A model generated the notes under the pieces. It searched no databases. It was not told the origin of the DNA and saw nothing but the letters and a program-made list of their open reading frames with translations. A DNA stretch of 32,176 bases from positions 1 through 32,176 of the forward strand of contig JARLGS010000967.1 of the NCBI GenBank assembly GCA_031292695.1, written 5' to 3'. The DNA is from Mycobacterium sp. GTDB taxonomy: Bacteria; Actinomycetota; Actinomycetes; Mycobacteriales; Mycobacteriaceae. Both the position numbers and the translations under genes were made by a program. This document shows, piece by piece, positions 10,945-19,809 of this stretch (its first letter is position 1; the number at the start of each line of letters is the position of its first letter).

Positions 10945-12447
10945 TCAGCGGATGAATTCGTACTCCGTCGACTGGAATTTGCGGGTTTCCAACCAGTACT
11001 GCCAGGTCATGCCGCTCCACAGGGTCCGGTTCACCCCGTGCTCGTCCATATACCAACTGTGGCAACCACCGGTGCTCCACACGGTGCCGGCCAGGTTGTG
11101 CTGCAATTCGGCGTTGTATTCGTCCTGGGCGCGCCGACTCGGCGTAAGCGCGGCGGCACCGGCCTTGTCGACTGCGGCGATGGCCTGCGCCGCGTATCGA
11201 ATCTGCGACTCGATCATGAACACCACCGAGTTGTGTCCCAGCGCCGTGTTCGGGCCCAGCAGGAAGAAGAGGTTCGGCATGCCCGCGACGGTGATCCCGC
11301 GGTGTGCCGCCATGCCTTCCTGGTTCCATCGGCCGACCAGGTCCTCTCCCCCAAGACCCTTGATATCGACGTAGGTGTACGAGTCGGTGACGTGAAAGCC
11401 GGTGGCCCACACGATCACATCGACGGGGTGCTCAACACCGTCGCGGGTGACGATGCCGTCGGCGGTCAACCGCTCGATACCTTCGGCGAAGACCTGCGTC
11501 CTGGGGTTGGCGATAGCGCGGTAATAGGTGTCGGAGTTCAGGATTCGCTTGCAGCCCGCCAGGTAATTCGGGGTGAGTTTGCGACGCAGGTCGGGGTCTT
11601 TGACGCTGCGGTCGATGTTCCACTTGCCAAGCAGCTCACCGATTTTGAGCAGTCGGGGCTGCTGGGTCATCGCGAAGCCGACGCCCTCGTGAATCCAGTA
11701 GATGGCGTCCCGCATCAGCGCCCGGGCGCCCGGTACCCGACGAAAGACGGTGCGCATCCATTCTGGGAACGCGTTGTTGGGCCGGGGCATGACCCATGCC
11801 GGAGTGCGCTGGTAGAGGTGAAGTTCGGCGACCTGGTCGACGATCGCCGGCACGATCTGGATGGCGCTGGCCCCGGTGCCAATCACTGCCACCCGCTTGC
11901 CCGTGAGGTCGACGCTGTGGTCCCACTCGGCGGAATGGAAAGTGGCACCGGCGAATTCGTCGATTCCTTCAAGGTCGGGAATAGACGGGATATGCAAGCC
12001 GCCGGCCCCCGAGATCAGGAACTGGGCAATGTACTCCTGACCGCTGGTGTCGAAGATGTGCCAACGTCGCTCGGCTTCGTCCCAATGCGCCCGGTCGACA
12101 TGAGTGTTGAATCGGATGCTGCGGCGCAGCCCATGTTTGTCGGCGACGCCCTTGAGGTACTCGAAGATCTCGGGCTGGAATGACCACATGTGCGTCCAGT
12201 CCGCCTTCGGCTCGAAAGAGAACGAGTACATGTGCGACGGGATGTCACAGGCGCAGCCCGGGTAGGTGTTGTCACGCCAGGTGCCACCAATCTCACCGGC
12301 CTTCTCCAGCATCAGAAAATCCACGCCCTGGTTACGCAGGGCGATGCCCATGCCCAGTCCCGAAAAGCCGGACCCGATGATCACCGCACGAGTCACGATG
12401 GGTTGGGTGTGAGCCGCGACGTCAGCTGACTGCTCGGAGACCGTCAT
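10945..12447 (-). CDS. Flavin monooxygenase, Baeyer-Villiger type (Rv3049c-like)
   Basis: A 500-residue FAD- and NADPH-dependent monooxygenase. The FAD motif GSGFSG lies at about 25-30, the second dinucleotide motif GTGASA near the middle, and the Baeyer-Villiger fingerprint FxGxxxHxxxW appears as FAGATFHSAEW. WATGFH closes the NADPH domain. Substrate unknown. ATG 12447 gives the N-terminus MTVSEQSAD directly before the FAD fold; a further 14 residues are open upstream. It lies between nrdF2 and a TetR gene on the same strand, as in M. tuberculosis, with about 110 bases to the TetR stop. Confidence 0.92.
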   Translation of the reverse strand: MTVSEQSADVAAHTQPIVTRAVIIGSGFSGLGMGIALRNQGVDFLMLEKAGEIGGTWRDNTYPGCACDIPSHMYSFSFEPKADWTHMWSFQPEIFEYLKGVADKHGLRRSIRFNTHVDRAHWDEAERRWHIFDTSGQEYIAQFLISGAGGLHIPSIPDLEGIDEFAGATFHSAEWDHSVDLTGKRVAVIGTGASAIQIVPAIVDQVAELHLYQRTPAWVMPRPNNAFPEWMRTVFRRVPGARALMRDAIYWIHEGVGFAMTQQPRLLKIGELLGKWNIDRSVKDPDLRRKLTPNYLAGCKRILNSDTYYRAIANPRTQVFAEGIERLTADGIVTRDGVEHPVDVIVWATGFHVTDSYTYVDIKGLGGEDLVGRWNQEGMAAHRGITVAGMPNLFFLLGPNTALGHNSVVFMIESQIRYAAQAIAAVDKAGAAALTPSRRAQDEYNAELQHNLAGTVWSTGGCHSWYMDEHGVNRTLWSGMTWQYWLETRKFQSTEYEFIR

Positions 12448-12557
12448 GAACCTGCTCTTTCCTGGGAACGGCGGTACCAGATACTTCACAGTCTCCGGTC
12501 AATGCCGCCCAGGTGTCAACGTTCCCACATTGCCCCAGGCCAAGCGGGGTCAGACCG

Positions 12558-13373
12558 TCAGCCGACGGACTCTTCGCGACGTACCGCGTTGTGCACCGGA
12601 AGGTCCAGATCGAACCTGATGCCCAGCAGTTTGGCCGTGCCGTTGATGGCACCCGTCATGATCGTGGTCATGTGCCCGACGAACTCGTCGCGGGGCATCC
12701 GCCGCGGGCTGTCGTCGTTGCCGCCAAGCCACCAGTCCGTCGCTGAAGCCGCGGCACCGAACAAGGTGAACGCCGCGAGCTCGAAGATGCTGGAGTCCAG
12801 GTCCATGTCCTTGAGTTCGCCACTGATCATGGCGGCGATCGCCAGGGTGATGTCCCGGCCCCGGTTGACCGTGGTCATCGCCGCGGCGGATTGGTCGGCG
12901 AAGCGGCCCTGCAGCAGGAAACGCACCACGTTCGGATGCTGGTCGACCAAATCAATGTAGTGCTCGACGGCTCGGCCGATGATCTGCCCGGTCGAATCGT
13001 TCTCGATGTCGATGGACGGGATGACGGCCGCCCACAACATGTCCCGCATCCGCTCGCCGATCTGCGAAAACATGTCGGACTTGTCGGCGAAGTGCCGGTA
13101 GATCTTCGGCTTGGCGGTACCTGCCTCCTCGGCGATCTCCCGCACGCTCACGTTCGGCCCGAGTCGGTCAATGGCCCGGAACGCGGCGTCCACGATCTCC
13201 TCGCGGACCTTCTTGCGGTGTTCGCGCCAGCGTTCGCTGCGGGCATCGACCTTGCCGGGAGAGCCGGGAGTGACCTTCACCTGCACGGTGACCGAAGGGA
13301 CATTCACGCCCGGCACACCAGGAACCTTCACACCGGCCTGGATGCCGGCGCGTGGAATCGATGGCCTGCGCAC
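12558..13373 (-). CDS. TetR-family regulator (Rv3050c-like)
   Basis: A 271-residue regulator. It has an unusual N-terminal extension of about 45 residues rich in Val, Pro and Gly (GVPGVNVPSVTVQVKV), then the TetR helix-turn-helix region VSVREIAEEAGTAKPKIYRHFADK, and a helical ligand-binding domain. The GTG start at 13373 is supported by TACAGT at 13380-13385, six bases upstream, which implies leaderless transcription. It is probably the regulator of the monooxygenase next to it; target and ligand are not evident. Confidence 0.88.
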   Translation of the reverse strand: MRRPSIPRAGIQAGVKVPGVPGVNVPSVTVQVKVTPGSPGKVDARSERWREHRKKVREEIVDAAFRAIDRLGPNVSVREIAEEAGTAKPKIYRHFADKSDMFSQIGERMRDMLWAAVIPSIDIENDSTGQIIGRAVEHYIDLVDQHPNVVRFLLQGRFADQSAAAMTTVNRGRDITLAIAAMISGELKDMDLDSSIFELAAFTLFGAAASATDWWLGGNDDSPRRMPRDEFVGHMTTIMTGAINGTAKLLGIRFDLDLPVHNAVRREESVG

Positions 13374-13550
13374 GAGGCCACTGTACCGGGCGAGCCAACT
13401 CTGACCTGCTCAGACCCATCGGGCGCGGCGCACATTACCCAGCTTTCGATTCGCAGGCATCCAGCCGACCGACAGGTGTCCGACAGCGTTCGCGCGTAGC
13501 ATCGCTTCGAGTTTCACCCGAGAGTGCCTGGCCGACAAGGACTTGATCAC

Positions 13551-14729
13551 ATGGCGCAGCGGTACGACCTCATTGTCGCGGGCGGAGGTCCGGCCGGATC
13601 AGCCGCCGCATGGCAGGCGGCACAGACCGGCGCCAGCGTGGTGGTACTGGACAAGGCCCAGTTTCCTCGCGACAAGCCGTGCGGTGACGGCCTGACTGCC
13701 CGTGGTGTCAGCTATCTGCAGAAGATGGGCCTGGCGCGACAGGTCGCCACGTTCCACCGGATCAACCGGGTCACGGTGTTCAGCCCCAGTCAGTGGGAAC
13801 TGTCCTTCCCGCGCCGGCCCGGGATGCCAGACCACGGCTGCACCATCAGCCGCACCCAGCTCGACACCCTGCTGCTCAAGCACGCCGAGTCCACCGGCGC
13901 CGAGATCCGGCAGGGCGCCGAAGTCATCGGGCCGGAACTCGACGCCAGCGGTCGGGTCATCGGTGTCGTCCTCAAAGGCGGCGAAAGGGTCTATAGCGAC
14001 GCGGTGATCGCCGCCGACGGCGCGTACTCCCCCCTCAAGCGGGCCTTGCACACCGAGTCGGAGTACCACGGCTATTCGGCTATCGCGATTCGCGCCGAGA
14101 TGCCCGCCAATCGTCCCGACTCCGACAGTCTGGACGTCTATCTCAAGCTGATGTTCGAGGGCGACCAACTGCCGGGCTACGGCTGGGTGTTCCCAATGGG
14201 CAAAGGCACCTTCAATATTGGGCTGGGCTACATCAACAGTTACCGGAACTGGCAGGCCATCAACGCCACCCGATTCTTCGGAGACTTCTTGCAGACCTTT
14301 CCCCGCGACTGGGAACTTCCGTCGATAGACGAGTTGAAGAAGAACAAGAGCGTGCGGGCCTGGCGGCTGCCCATGGGGTTCACCGCGTGGCCGCCGTGGC
14401 GGCCGGGGGTGTTGTTCGCCGGCGATGCACTGGGCGCCGGGAAACCGACGTCGGGTGCGGGCATCTCCAAGGCCCTCGAGTCCGGCCTGACGGCCGGGGA
14501 ATGCGCGATCGCGGCGCTCACCAACGGCGGCCCCGACGACTTCACCAACTATGCGCAGCGCATGGAGGCCGCCTGGGGCCGCGAGTACCGGCGCGGTCGC
14601 TTCTTCCACAAGTTGGCCGGTATGCCGCGGGTCGCCGAAGCCGGGCGAAAGGCACTGGACAACCGGACCTTCCGCGATCTGCTGCTGAAGTCGCTGTACA
14701 AGAAGGCACAGGGCCCGGCACATACGTGA
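13551..14729 (+). CDS. Geranylgeranyl-reductase-family flavoprotein
   Basis: A 392-residue FAD-dependent oxidoreductase of the family that saturates isoprenoid chains (for example mycobacterial MenJ on menaquinone). The FAD motif GGGPAG lies at 11-16, the family signature DKPCGDGLT at 41-49, and the second FAD-binding loop GDALGAGKPTSGAG in the last third. PGYGWVFP and FNIGLGY match the substrate domain. ATG 13551 has AAGGA 12 bases upstream; 27 bases of open frame before it are ignored. It is divergent from the TetR gene. I do not recall it at this place in M. tuberculosis, so it is an inserted gene; whether it reduces menaquinone, polyprenol or another lipid is open. Confidence 0.88.
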   Translation: MAQRYDLIVAGGGPAGSAAAWQAAQTGASVVVLDKAQFPRDKPCGDGLTARGVSYLQKMGLARQVATFHRINRVTVFSPSQWELSFPRRPGMPDHGCTISRTQLDTLLLKHAESTGAEIRQGAEVIGPELDASGRVIGVVLKGGERVYSDAVIAADGAYSPLKRALHTESEYHGYSAIAIRAEMPANRPDSDSLDVYLKLMFEGDQLPGYGWVFPMGKGTFNIGLGYINSYRNWQAINATRFFGDFLQTFPRDWELPSIDELKKNKSVRAWRLPMGFTAWPPWRPGVLFAGDALGAGKPTSGAGISKALESGLTAGECAIAALTNGGPDDFTNYAQRMEAAWGREYRRGRFFHKLAGMPRVAEAGRKALDNRTFRDLLLKSLYKKAQGPAHT

Positions 14730-14869
14730 GACGTGCACCTGAATACGCCCGATTTCTCGGACACCCGAACGCGAATGTGAGGGCGGTGCACGAATTCTCG
14801 CGGATTTCTGTACACAACACTCACAGTGAGCTGTTGGCCGGCGGACGAGAACTCAAAGCAGCGCCTGCG
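14730..14869. other. Gap between convergent genes
   Basis: 140 bases separate the flavoprotein stop from the stop of the LysR-like gene. I see no gene and no strong hairpin here. Confidence 0.5.
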
Positions 14870-15583
14870 TCAGCTTCGACCGCGCTGGACCCGGCCCGGC
14901 TTGCGGGCGACCTTGCCCGCAGCGGCTCGGGCGGCCTGCTTCGCGAGGGTCTTCTCCCGTGCCGTGCGTTTCGGTGCCGGCTCGACGTGCCCACGCGACG
15001 AACTGGGTTTGCGGCCCCGCACAATGCCGATGAACTCCGCTACCAGCTCCGGCTGCGGCCCTTCCAGGAATGCGAGCGCCACCGGGCAAGTGGGCGCGTC
15101 GGTAATCGGGCGGTACGTGAGGTCCTTGCGGTGATACAGCCGCGCCAGTGACTGCGGAACGATGAGCGCGCCAAGCCCTGCCGCGACGAGTTCTATTGCG
15201 TCCTCGGTGGTCTCGGGTCGGTGATCGATCGGAGTGCCGGGGGCGCCCGTCCAAGCAACGACGTCATCGAGTGGGAGCAGCGTCGGCTCACCGTCGAGGT
15301 CCGCGGCAACGATCTCATCGACGGCAGTGAGAATGTGATCGGTCGGCACCACAGCCACCGTCGTCTCCTCGTACAGGGGTATGACGGCCAACCCGGACGT
15401 ATCGGACTGCGGCCGGAGCAATGCCACATCGACGGCGCTGGCCCGCACCGCATCGGCCGCGTCTGCCGCGGTGACGGCTCGCAACTGCAGCGGAACCTCC
15501 GGGTGGCGCTCCGCCCAAATCCGAGCCCACTTCGCGGGTGTCCCACCGGGGACGTACCCGACGGTGAGGCAGAGTTGGGTCAC
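14870..15583 (-). CDS. LysR-type substrate-binding-domain protein without DNA-binding domain
   Basis: A 237-residue protein that begins directly with the LysR ligand-binding fold (LTVGYVPGGTPAKWARIWAERHPEVPLQL, later VDVALLRP, then YEETTVAVVPTDH, then VAAGLGALIVPQSLARL). The winged helix that normally precedes this fold is absent, and no room remains upstream because the divergent gene begins 28 bases away. The C-terminus is a Lys/Arg/Ala-rich tail of about 40 residues (RTAREKTLAKQAARAAAGK) that could bind nucleic acid. The start is GTG 15583. Such proteins are commonly found beside DUF5997 genes in actinobacteria, as here. Role unknown; a ligand-sensing partner of the DUF5997 protein is an inference. 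Confidence 0.85.
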   Translation of the reverse strand: MTQLCLTVGYVPGGTPAKWARIWAERHPEVPLQLRAVTAADAADAVRASAVDVALLRPQSDTSGLAVIPLYEETTVAVVPTDHILTAVDEIVAADLDGEPTLLPLDDVVAWTGAPGTPIDHRPETTEDAIELVAAGLGALIVPQSLARLYHRKDLTYRPITDAPTCPVALAFLEGPQPELVAEFIGIVRGRKPSSSRGHVEPAPKRTAREKTLAKQAARAAAGKVARKPGRVQRGRS

Positions 15584-15584
15584 C

Positions 15585-15610
15585 GCATCAGGCTACCGAT
15601 AGGCTGATGC
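15585..15610. promoter_or_regulatory. Symmetric divergent promoter/operator palindrome
   Basis: A 26-bp palindrome with perfect 7-bp outer arms (GCATCAG and CTGATGC) and further symmetric CTA/TAG and CG bases inside fills the whole 28-bp gap between two divergent starts. It contains TAGGCT at 15600-15605 for the plus gene and TAGCCT at 15590-15595 for the minus gene. Each lies exactly six bases before its start codon (ATG 15612 and GTG 15583), so both mRNAs would be leaderless. Confidence 0.65.
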
Positions 15611-15611
15611 C

Positions 15612-15998
15612 ATGAGCAGGCCGAACGCGCAGTCCATGAAACCCGCCACCGCGGCGAAGAAACTGGACGTGTACTTGCCCGCGACGCCTGCGGAATTCCA
15701 GGAGAACGCGATCACCCGCGCTGAGCTCGCCGCCCTGCAGGCCGACCCGCCGCAGTGGCTCAAGGACCTCCGAAAGAACGGGCCGCACCCCAAGAACCTC
15801 GTGGCAGCCAAACTGGGCATCTCGATCTCCGGTCTCACGCGCGGCAGCGTCGGCGATGCACTCACCACCGAGCAGATCGATCAGCTGCTCGAGGAGAGTC
15901 CGGACTGGCTGGTCGCCGAACGCGAGAGCTACCAGTTGGTGCTGCGCGAGCAGCGGCGCATCAAGGCGCTGCATGCCGATCAGGCTCGCGAGAGCTGA
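15612..15998 (+). CDS. DUF5997 family protein
   Basis: A 128-residue actinobacterial protein. The family core begins MKPATAAKKLDVYLPATPAEF, continues ADPPQWLKDLRKNGPHPKNLVAAKLGIS and ISGLTRGSVGDALTTEQIDQLLEESPDWL, and ends in a charged helix. The segment from LVAAKLGIS to LTTEQID has the look of a small helix-turn-helix, so DNA binding is possible but not shown. ATG 15612 fits the leaderless promoter; ATG 15636 opens the conserved core and is an alternative start. Paired divergently with the LysR-type ligand-binding protein. Function unknown. Confidence 0.85.
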   Translation: MSRPNAQSMKPATAAKKLDVYLPATPAEFQENAITRAELAALQADPPQWLKDLRKNGPHPKNLVAAKLGISISGLTRGSVGDALTTEQIDQLLEESPDWLVAERESYQLVLREQRRIKALHADQARES

Positions 15999-16011
15999 CT
16001 TGACGCCGAAC

Positions 16012-16058
16012 GGCCAGTCATCACACGCCTTTTCGTGATCGGCGTGCCATAACTGGCC
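16012..16058. terminator. Two-tier hairpin between DUF5997 gene and nrdE
   Basis: GGCCAGT (16012-16018) pairs with ACTGGCC (16052-16058), and inside it CACGCC (16024-16029) pairs with GGCGTG (16041-16046), with symmetric 5-base internal loops. It sits between convergent stops and is probably a bidirectional terminator. Confidence 0.65.
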
Positions 16059-16072
16059 ATTCGACGTGATCC

Positions 16073-18241
16073 CTACAGCATGCAGGACACGCAGCCCTCG
16101 ACCTCGGTGCCTTCCAAAGCCATCTGCCGCAGCCGGATGTAGTACAGCGTCTTGATGCCCTTGCGCCAGGCGTAGATCTGCGCCTTGTTGACATCGCGGG
16201 TCGAGGCGGTGTCCTTGAAGAACAGCGTCAGGCTCAACCCCTGGTCGACGTGCTGGGTCGCCGCGGCGTAGGTGTCGATGATCTTCTCGTAGCCGATCTC
16301 GTACGCGTCCTGGTAGTACTCCAGGTTGTCGTTGGTCAGGTACGGCGCCGGGTAGTAAACCCGGCCGATCTTGCCTTCCTTGCGGATCTCGATCTTGGAC
16401 GCCACCGGGTGGATCGAGCTCGTCGAGTGGTTGATGTACGAGATCGATCCGGTCGGCGGCACGGCCTGCAGGTTCTGGTTGTAGATGCCGTGCGCCTGCA
16501 CCGACTCCTTGAGCAAGCGCCAATCGTCCTGCGTCGGAATGTGAATGCCGGCGTCGGCGAAGATCTGGCGCACCTTGTCGGTCGTCGGCTCCCACACCTG
16601 CTCGGTGTACTTGTCGAAGAACTCACCCGATGCGTACTTCGACTTCTCGAACCCGCCGAACTTCGTACTGCGTTCGATCGCAATGAGATTCGATGCCCGC
16701 AGTGCATGGTAGAGCACCGTGTAGAAGTAGATGTTGGTGAAGTCGATGCCCTCTTCGGAGCCGTAGTGGATCCGTTCGCGGGCCAGGTAGCCGTGCAGGT
16801 TCATCTGCCCCAGGCCAATCGCGTGAGAGTCGTTGTTGCCCTGCTCGATCGACGGCACGGACCAGATGTGGGTCTGGTCGCTGACCGCGGTGAGGGCCCG
16901 GATCGAGACCTCGATGGTCTGCGCGAAGTCCGGCGAATCCATGGTCTTGGCGATGTTCAGCGAGCCCAGGTTGCACGAAATGTCCTTGCCCACCTTGGCG
17001 TAGGACAGATCGTCGTTGAACAACGACGGCGTCGACACCTGCAGGATTTCCGAGCACAGGTTCGAGTGCGTGATCTTGCCCTCGATGGGGTTGGCCCGGT
17101 TTACCGTGTCCTCGTACATGATGTACGGGTAGCCCGACTCGAACTGCAGCTCGGCCAGGGTCTGGAAGAACTCGCGGGCCTTGATCTTGGTCTTGCGGAT
17201 CGCTCCGTTGTCGACCATCTCGTAGTACTTCTCGGTGACGTTGACGTCGGCGAACGGCACCCCGTAGACGCGCTCCACGTCGTACGGCGAGAAGAGGTAC
17301 ATGTCCTCGTTCTTCTTGGCCAGCTCGAACGTGATGTCCGGGATCACCACGCCCAGGCTCAGCGTCTTGATCCGGATCTTCTCGTCGGCGTTCTCGCGCT
17401 TGGTGTCCAGGAAGCGGTAGATGTCGGGGTGATGCGCGTGCAGGTACACCGCACCCGCACCCTGTCGGGCACCGAGCTGGTTGGCGTAGGAGAACGAGTC
17501 CTCCAGCAGCTTCATGATCGGAATGACGCCCGAGGACTGGTTCTCGATGTTCTTGATCGGCGCGCCGTGCTCGCGAATGTTGCTCAGCAGCAACGCAACA
17601 CCGCCGCCGCGCTTGGACAGCTGAAGCGCCGAGTTGATCGAGCGACCGATGGACTCCATGTTGTCCTCGATGCGCAGCAGGAAGCAGCTCACCGGCTCGC
17701 CGCGCTGCTTCTTGCCCGAATTGAGGAACGTCGGGGTGGCCGGCTGGAACCGGCCGTCGATGATCTCGTCGACCAGCTTCTCGGCCAGCTCGGTGTCACC
17801 GGCGGCCAGGGTGAGAGCCACCATGACGACGCGGTCCTCGAACCGCTCCAGGTAGCGCTTGCCGTCGAACGTCTTCAGCGTGTACGAGGTGTAGTACTTG
17901 AACGCGCCCAAAAACGTTGGGAACCGGAACTTCTTGGCGTAGGCCCGGTCCAGCAGGGCCTTGACGAAGTTGCGGCTGTACTGGTCGAGCACCTCGCGCT
18001 CGTAGTACTCCTTCTCGATCAGGTAGTCGAGCTTCTCGTCCTGACTGTGGAAGAACACCGTGTTCTGGTTCACGTGCTGCAGGAAGTACTCCCGCGCCGC
18101 GAGCACATCCTTGTCGAACTGGATCTTGCCGTCCGCGTCATACAGGTTGAGCATCGCGTTGAGGGCGTGGTAGTCGCTTTCGCCCGGCAGCGCGTGCGCG
18201 ATGGCGGCTACAGGCTCTGCAGCTGTGACGGTTGGTGGCAC
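16073..18241 (-). CDS. nrdE: Class Ib ribonucleotide reductase alpha subunit NrdE
   Basis: The catalytic subunit that reduces ribonucleoside diphosphates. 722 residues from GTG 18241. Active-site residues by family alignment: Cys186 (PVSCF) and Cys423 (ISCNLG) form the redox pair, Cys396 in NLCSE is the thiyl radical site with Asn394 and Glu398 beside it, and TLYYIR carries the radical-relay tyrosines. The C-terminal CVSC (Cys717, Cys720) shuttles electrons from NrdH. There is no long N-terminal ATP cone, as expected for class Ib. Its start overlaps nrdI by 34 bases, so the genes are translationally coupled. It partners the separately placed nrdF2. Confidence 0.97.
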   Translation of the reverse strand: MPPTVTAAEPVAAIAHALPGESDYHALNAMLNLYDADGKIQFDKDVLAAREYFLQHVNQNTVFFHSQDEKLDYLIEKEYYEREVLDQYSRNFVKALLDRAYAKKFRFPTFLGAFKYYTSYTLKTFDGKRYLERFEDRVVMVALTLAAGDTELAEKLVDEIIDGRFQPATPTFLNSGKKQRGEPVSCFLLRIEDNMESIGRSINSALQLSKRGGGVALLLSNIREHGAPIKNIENQSSGVIPIMKLLEDSFSYANQLGARQGAGAVYLHAHHPDIYRFLDTKRENADEKIRIKTLSLGVVIPDITFELAKKNEDMYLFSPYDVERVYGVPFADVNVTEKYYEMVDNGAIRKTKIKAREFFQTLAELQFESGYPYIMYEDTVNRANPIEGKITHSNLCSEILQVSTPSLFNDDLSYAKVGKDISCNLGSLNIAKTMDSPDFAQTIEVSIRALTAVSDQTHIWSVPSIEQGNNDSHAIGLGQMNLHGYLARERIHYGSEEGIDFTNIYFYTVLYHALRASNLIAIERSTKFGGFEKSKYASGEFFDKYTEQVWEPTTDKVRQIFADAGIHIPTQDDWRLLKESVQAHGIYNQNLQAVPPTGSISYINHSTSSIHPVASKIEIRKEGKIGRVYYPAPYLTNDNLEYYQDAYEIGYEKIIDTYAAATQHVDQGLSLTLFFKDTASTRDVNKAQIYAWRKGIKTLYYIRLRQMALEGTEVEGCVSCML

Positions 18242-18651
18242 GACAGTTCCTTCCAGAAGTCTTCCAAGCCCTCGCGAACGGCGGCGACGTCGTCCGGGGT
18301 GCCCATCAGTTCAAAGCGGTACAGGTACGGAACACCGCACTTGCGGGAGACCACATCTCCCGCGTACGCGAATTCGGCACCGAAGTTGTTGTTGCCCGCG
18401 GCAATAACGCCGCGGATCAACGACCGGTTGTGTTCGTTGTTGAGAAAGGCAATGACCTGCTTGGGCACATAGCCACCGTCGTTGACGTCCGGGGTGGCCC
18501 GTCCGCCGCCGTAGGTGGGCAGAACCAAAACGTACGGTTCGTCCACCTCGATACGGCCGTGTAGCGGAATCCGGATGGCCGGGACACCCAGCTTCTGCAC
18601 GAAGCGGTGGGTGTTCTCCGACACGCTGGAGAAGTAGACGAGATTGCTCAC
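18208..18651 (-). CDS. nrdI: Flavodoxin-like NrdI
   Basis: A 147-residue FMN protein that supplies the oxidant for assembling the dimanganese-tyrosyl radical cofactor of NrdF. The N-terminal phosphate loop is [12 protein letters not shown], followed by LPTYGGG and the family segment [16 protein letters not shown]. The start is GTG 18651 with GGAGGAGAGG just upstream. It lies 33 bases after nrdH and overlaps nrdE, the standard nrdHIE order. Confidence 0.96.
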   Translation of the reverse strand: MSNLVYFSSVSENTHRFVQKLGVPAIRIPLHGRIEVDEPYVLVLPTYGGGRATPDVNDGGYVPKQVIAFLNNEHNRSLIRGVIAAGNNNFGAEFAYAGDVVSRKCGVPYLYRFELMGTPDDVAAVREGLEDFWKELSCHQPSQLQSL

Positions 18652-18684
18652 TGTTCCTCTCCTCCTCCCCCGGTTGATTGATTC

Positions 18685-18924
18685 CTAGGCGGTGACCGCC
18701 ACTGCACTGAGCGCCTTGATCCGGTCCGGACGGAAGCCCGACCAGTGCTCGCCGTCGGCCACCACGACTGGGGCCTGCAGGTAACCGAGCGCCATCACGT
18801 AGTCGCGAGCTTCGTCGTCGAGGCTGATGTCGACCTTCTCGTAGGCGATGCCCGCCTTGTCCAGCGCCTTGTAGGTGGCGTTGCACTGCACACACGCCGG
18901 CTTGGTGTACACGGTGACGGTCAT
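18685..18924 (-). CDS. nrdH: Glutaredoxin-like redoxin NrdH
   Basis: A 79-residue redoxin, reduced by thioredoxin reductase, that donates electrons to NrdE. The active site is CVQC (Cys11, Cys14), followed by ALGYLQAPVVV with the cis-Pro, and WSGFRPDRI, the conserved NrdH C-terminal motif. ATG 18924 follows GAGGAG ten bases away; an in-frame extension to 18978 lacks similarity. It is first in the nrdHIE operon and has a long upstream region with an NrdR-like site. Confidence 0.96.
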   Translation of the reverse strand: MTVTVYTKPACVQCNATYKALDKAGIAYEKVDISLDDEARDYVMALGYLQAPVVVADGEHWSGFRPDRIKALSAVAVTA

Positions 18925-19428
18925 CTCGGTACGACTCCTCTGTGAAGGCCTGGAAGCTGAACTGAACATGGCTGGCAACTGACGGGGTATCGCTGTCCGC
19001 TGATATCCCCATCCGGATCAGCGGCCCGGCTACCCCCGGAAATTCCCGAATCTCCGGCCGACCCGAGCCGCTCCGCCTGTGCGTCCGAGAACCCCGTCCG
19101 CCTGGCTTTCCGGCCCCGGCCGACCCTCAATCTGTGGGGGCCTGTCGGTTCGCCAAACACTACACCTAGTGGCCGACAATCAGAAGCACTACAAGATGTT
19201 CTGAACAACATTCGTGAAATTCCCAGGTCGCAAGGCCGACGCCGGGACAGCCTCCCGGCGTGTCGCACATCACACTCGGGGGTGTGTCGTGTTCCATCCA
19301 CCGGTTTAGCACCACCCACCGACAACCTGCGCTCGCGCGCCGCCGGCCGCCGTGCCGCGCCGGCGCCCAGCTACGCCGGTCACCACCGAGTGGTTCCGGC
19401 CGAGGTGGGACGGCTGTGACGGGTGCGA
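18925..19428 (-). other. Long non-coding region upstream of nrdH
   Basis: About 500 bases without a convincing gene. Near 19157-19203 lie one good and one weak NrdR-like site. If transcription starts there, the nrdH leader would be about 230 bases. It would be GC-rich and fold readily; the clearest hairpin is CCGCTGAT (18997-19004) with ATCAGCGG (19017-19024). The other end, toward 19429, should hold the terminator of the redox operon; a weak CACAC/GTGTG hairpin near 19271-19287 is the only candidate. Confidence 0.5.
19157..19172. promoter_or_regulatory. NrdR-box-like palindrome upstream of nrdHIE
   Basis: ACACTACACCTAGTGG matches 12 of 16 positions of the NrdR consensus. A weaker match (9 of 16) begins 29 bases away at 19186. 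On the nrdH strand the box contains TAGTGT, as does box 1 of nrdF2. Confidence 0.5.
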
Positions 19429-19809
19429 CTACTGCGCCCGGACGGCCCGCATCTGCGCCACCACGGTGACCGCCACCGTCACGACGACCACCACCTCGGT
19501 CACGACACTGAGGAGGGCATACGGTACCGGTTCGAGACCCTTCTCCACGAATCCGAACAATCCGACGGTCCGCGACAGCCCGAATGCCGCCAGCGCGCCG
19601 GCGGACATCAACCCGGAAACCCACGCGAACCACTGCGGAGCACCCACGGCCAGGAGCACCGCAACAGCACAGAACACGGAAGCCTGCACCAGGAAGCCCA
19701 TGCCGACAACTGGTATGTGCTGGTACCCGTGCACATAGAGGTAGGCATGCATCAGGCCGCTCGCCAACATCGCGGCCGCGATCACCAGCCGTCTGACGAT
19801 GTTCGTCAT
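19429..19809 (-). CDS. Four-helix membrane protein of the redox operon
   Basis: A 126-residue protein with about four membrane segments (near residues 6-25, 34-55, 61-81 and 98-120). The first loop holds three histidines in MHAYLYVHGYQHIP, which could bind a metal or heme; this is an inference. I do not recognise a named family. Its ATG overlaps the stop of the metallophosphoesterase gene (ATGA), so it is translationally coupled and the last gene of the five-gene operon. Confidence 0.8.
   Translation of the reverse strand: MTNIVRRLVIAAAMLASGLMHAYLYVHGYQHIPVVGMGFLVQASVFCAVAVLLAVGAPQWFAWVSGLMSAGALAAFGLSRTVGLFGFVEKGLEPVPYALLSVVTEVVVVVTVAVTVVAQMRAVRAQ

Noticed and set aside
16250..18472. Long open frame on the plus strand opposite nrdE and nrdI
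   Set aside because: It is antisense to a certain gene, has low-complexity Val/Arg/Asp composition and no recognisable domain; such frames are typical shadows in GC-rich DNA.
18925..19172. Cobalamin riboswitch in the nrdH leader
   Set aside because: The leader is structured, but the B12-box and the conserved core strings of that riboswitch were not found.
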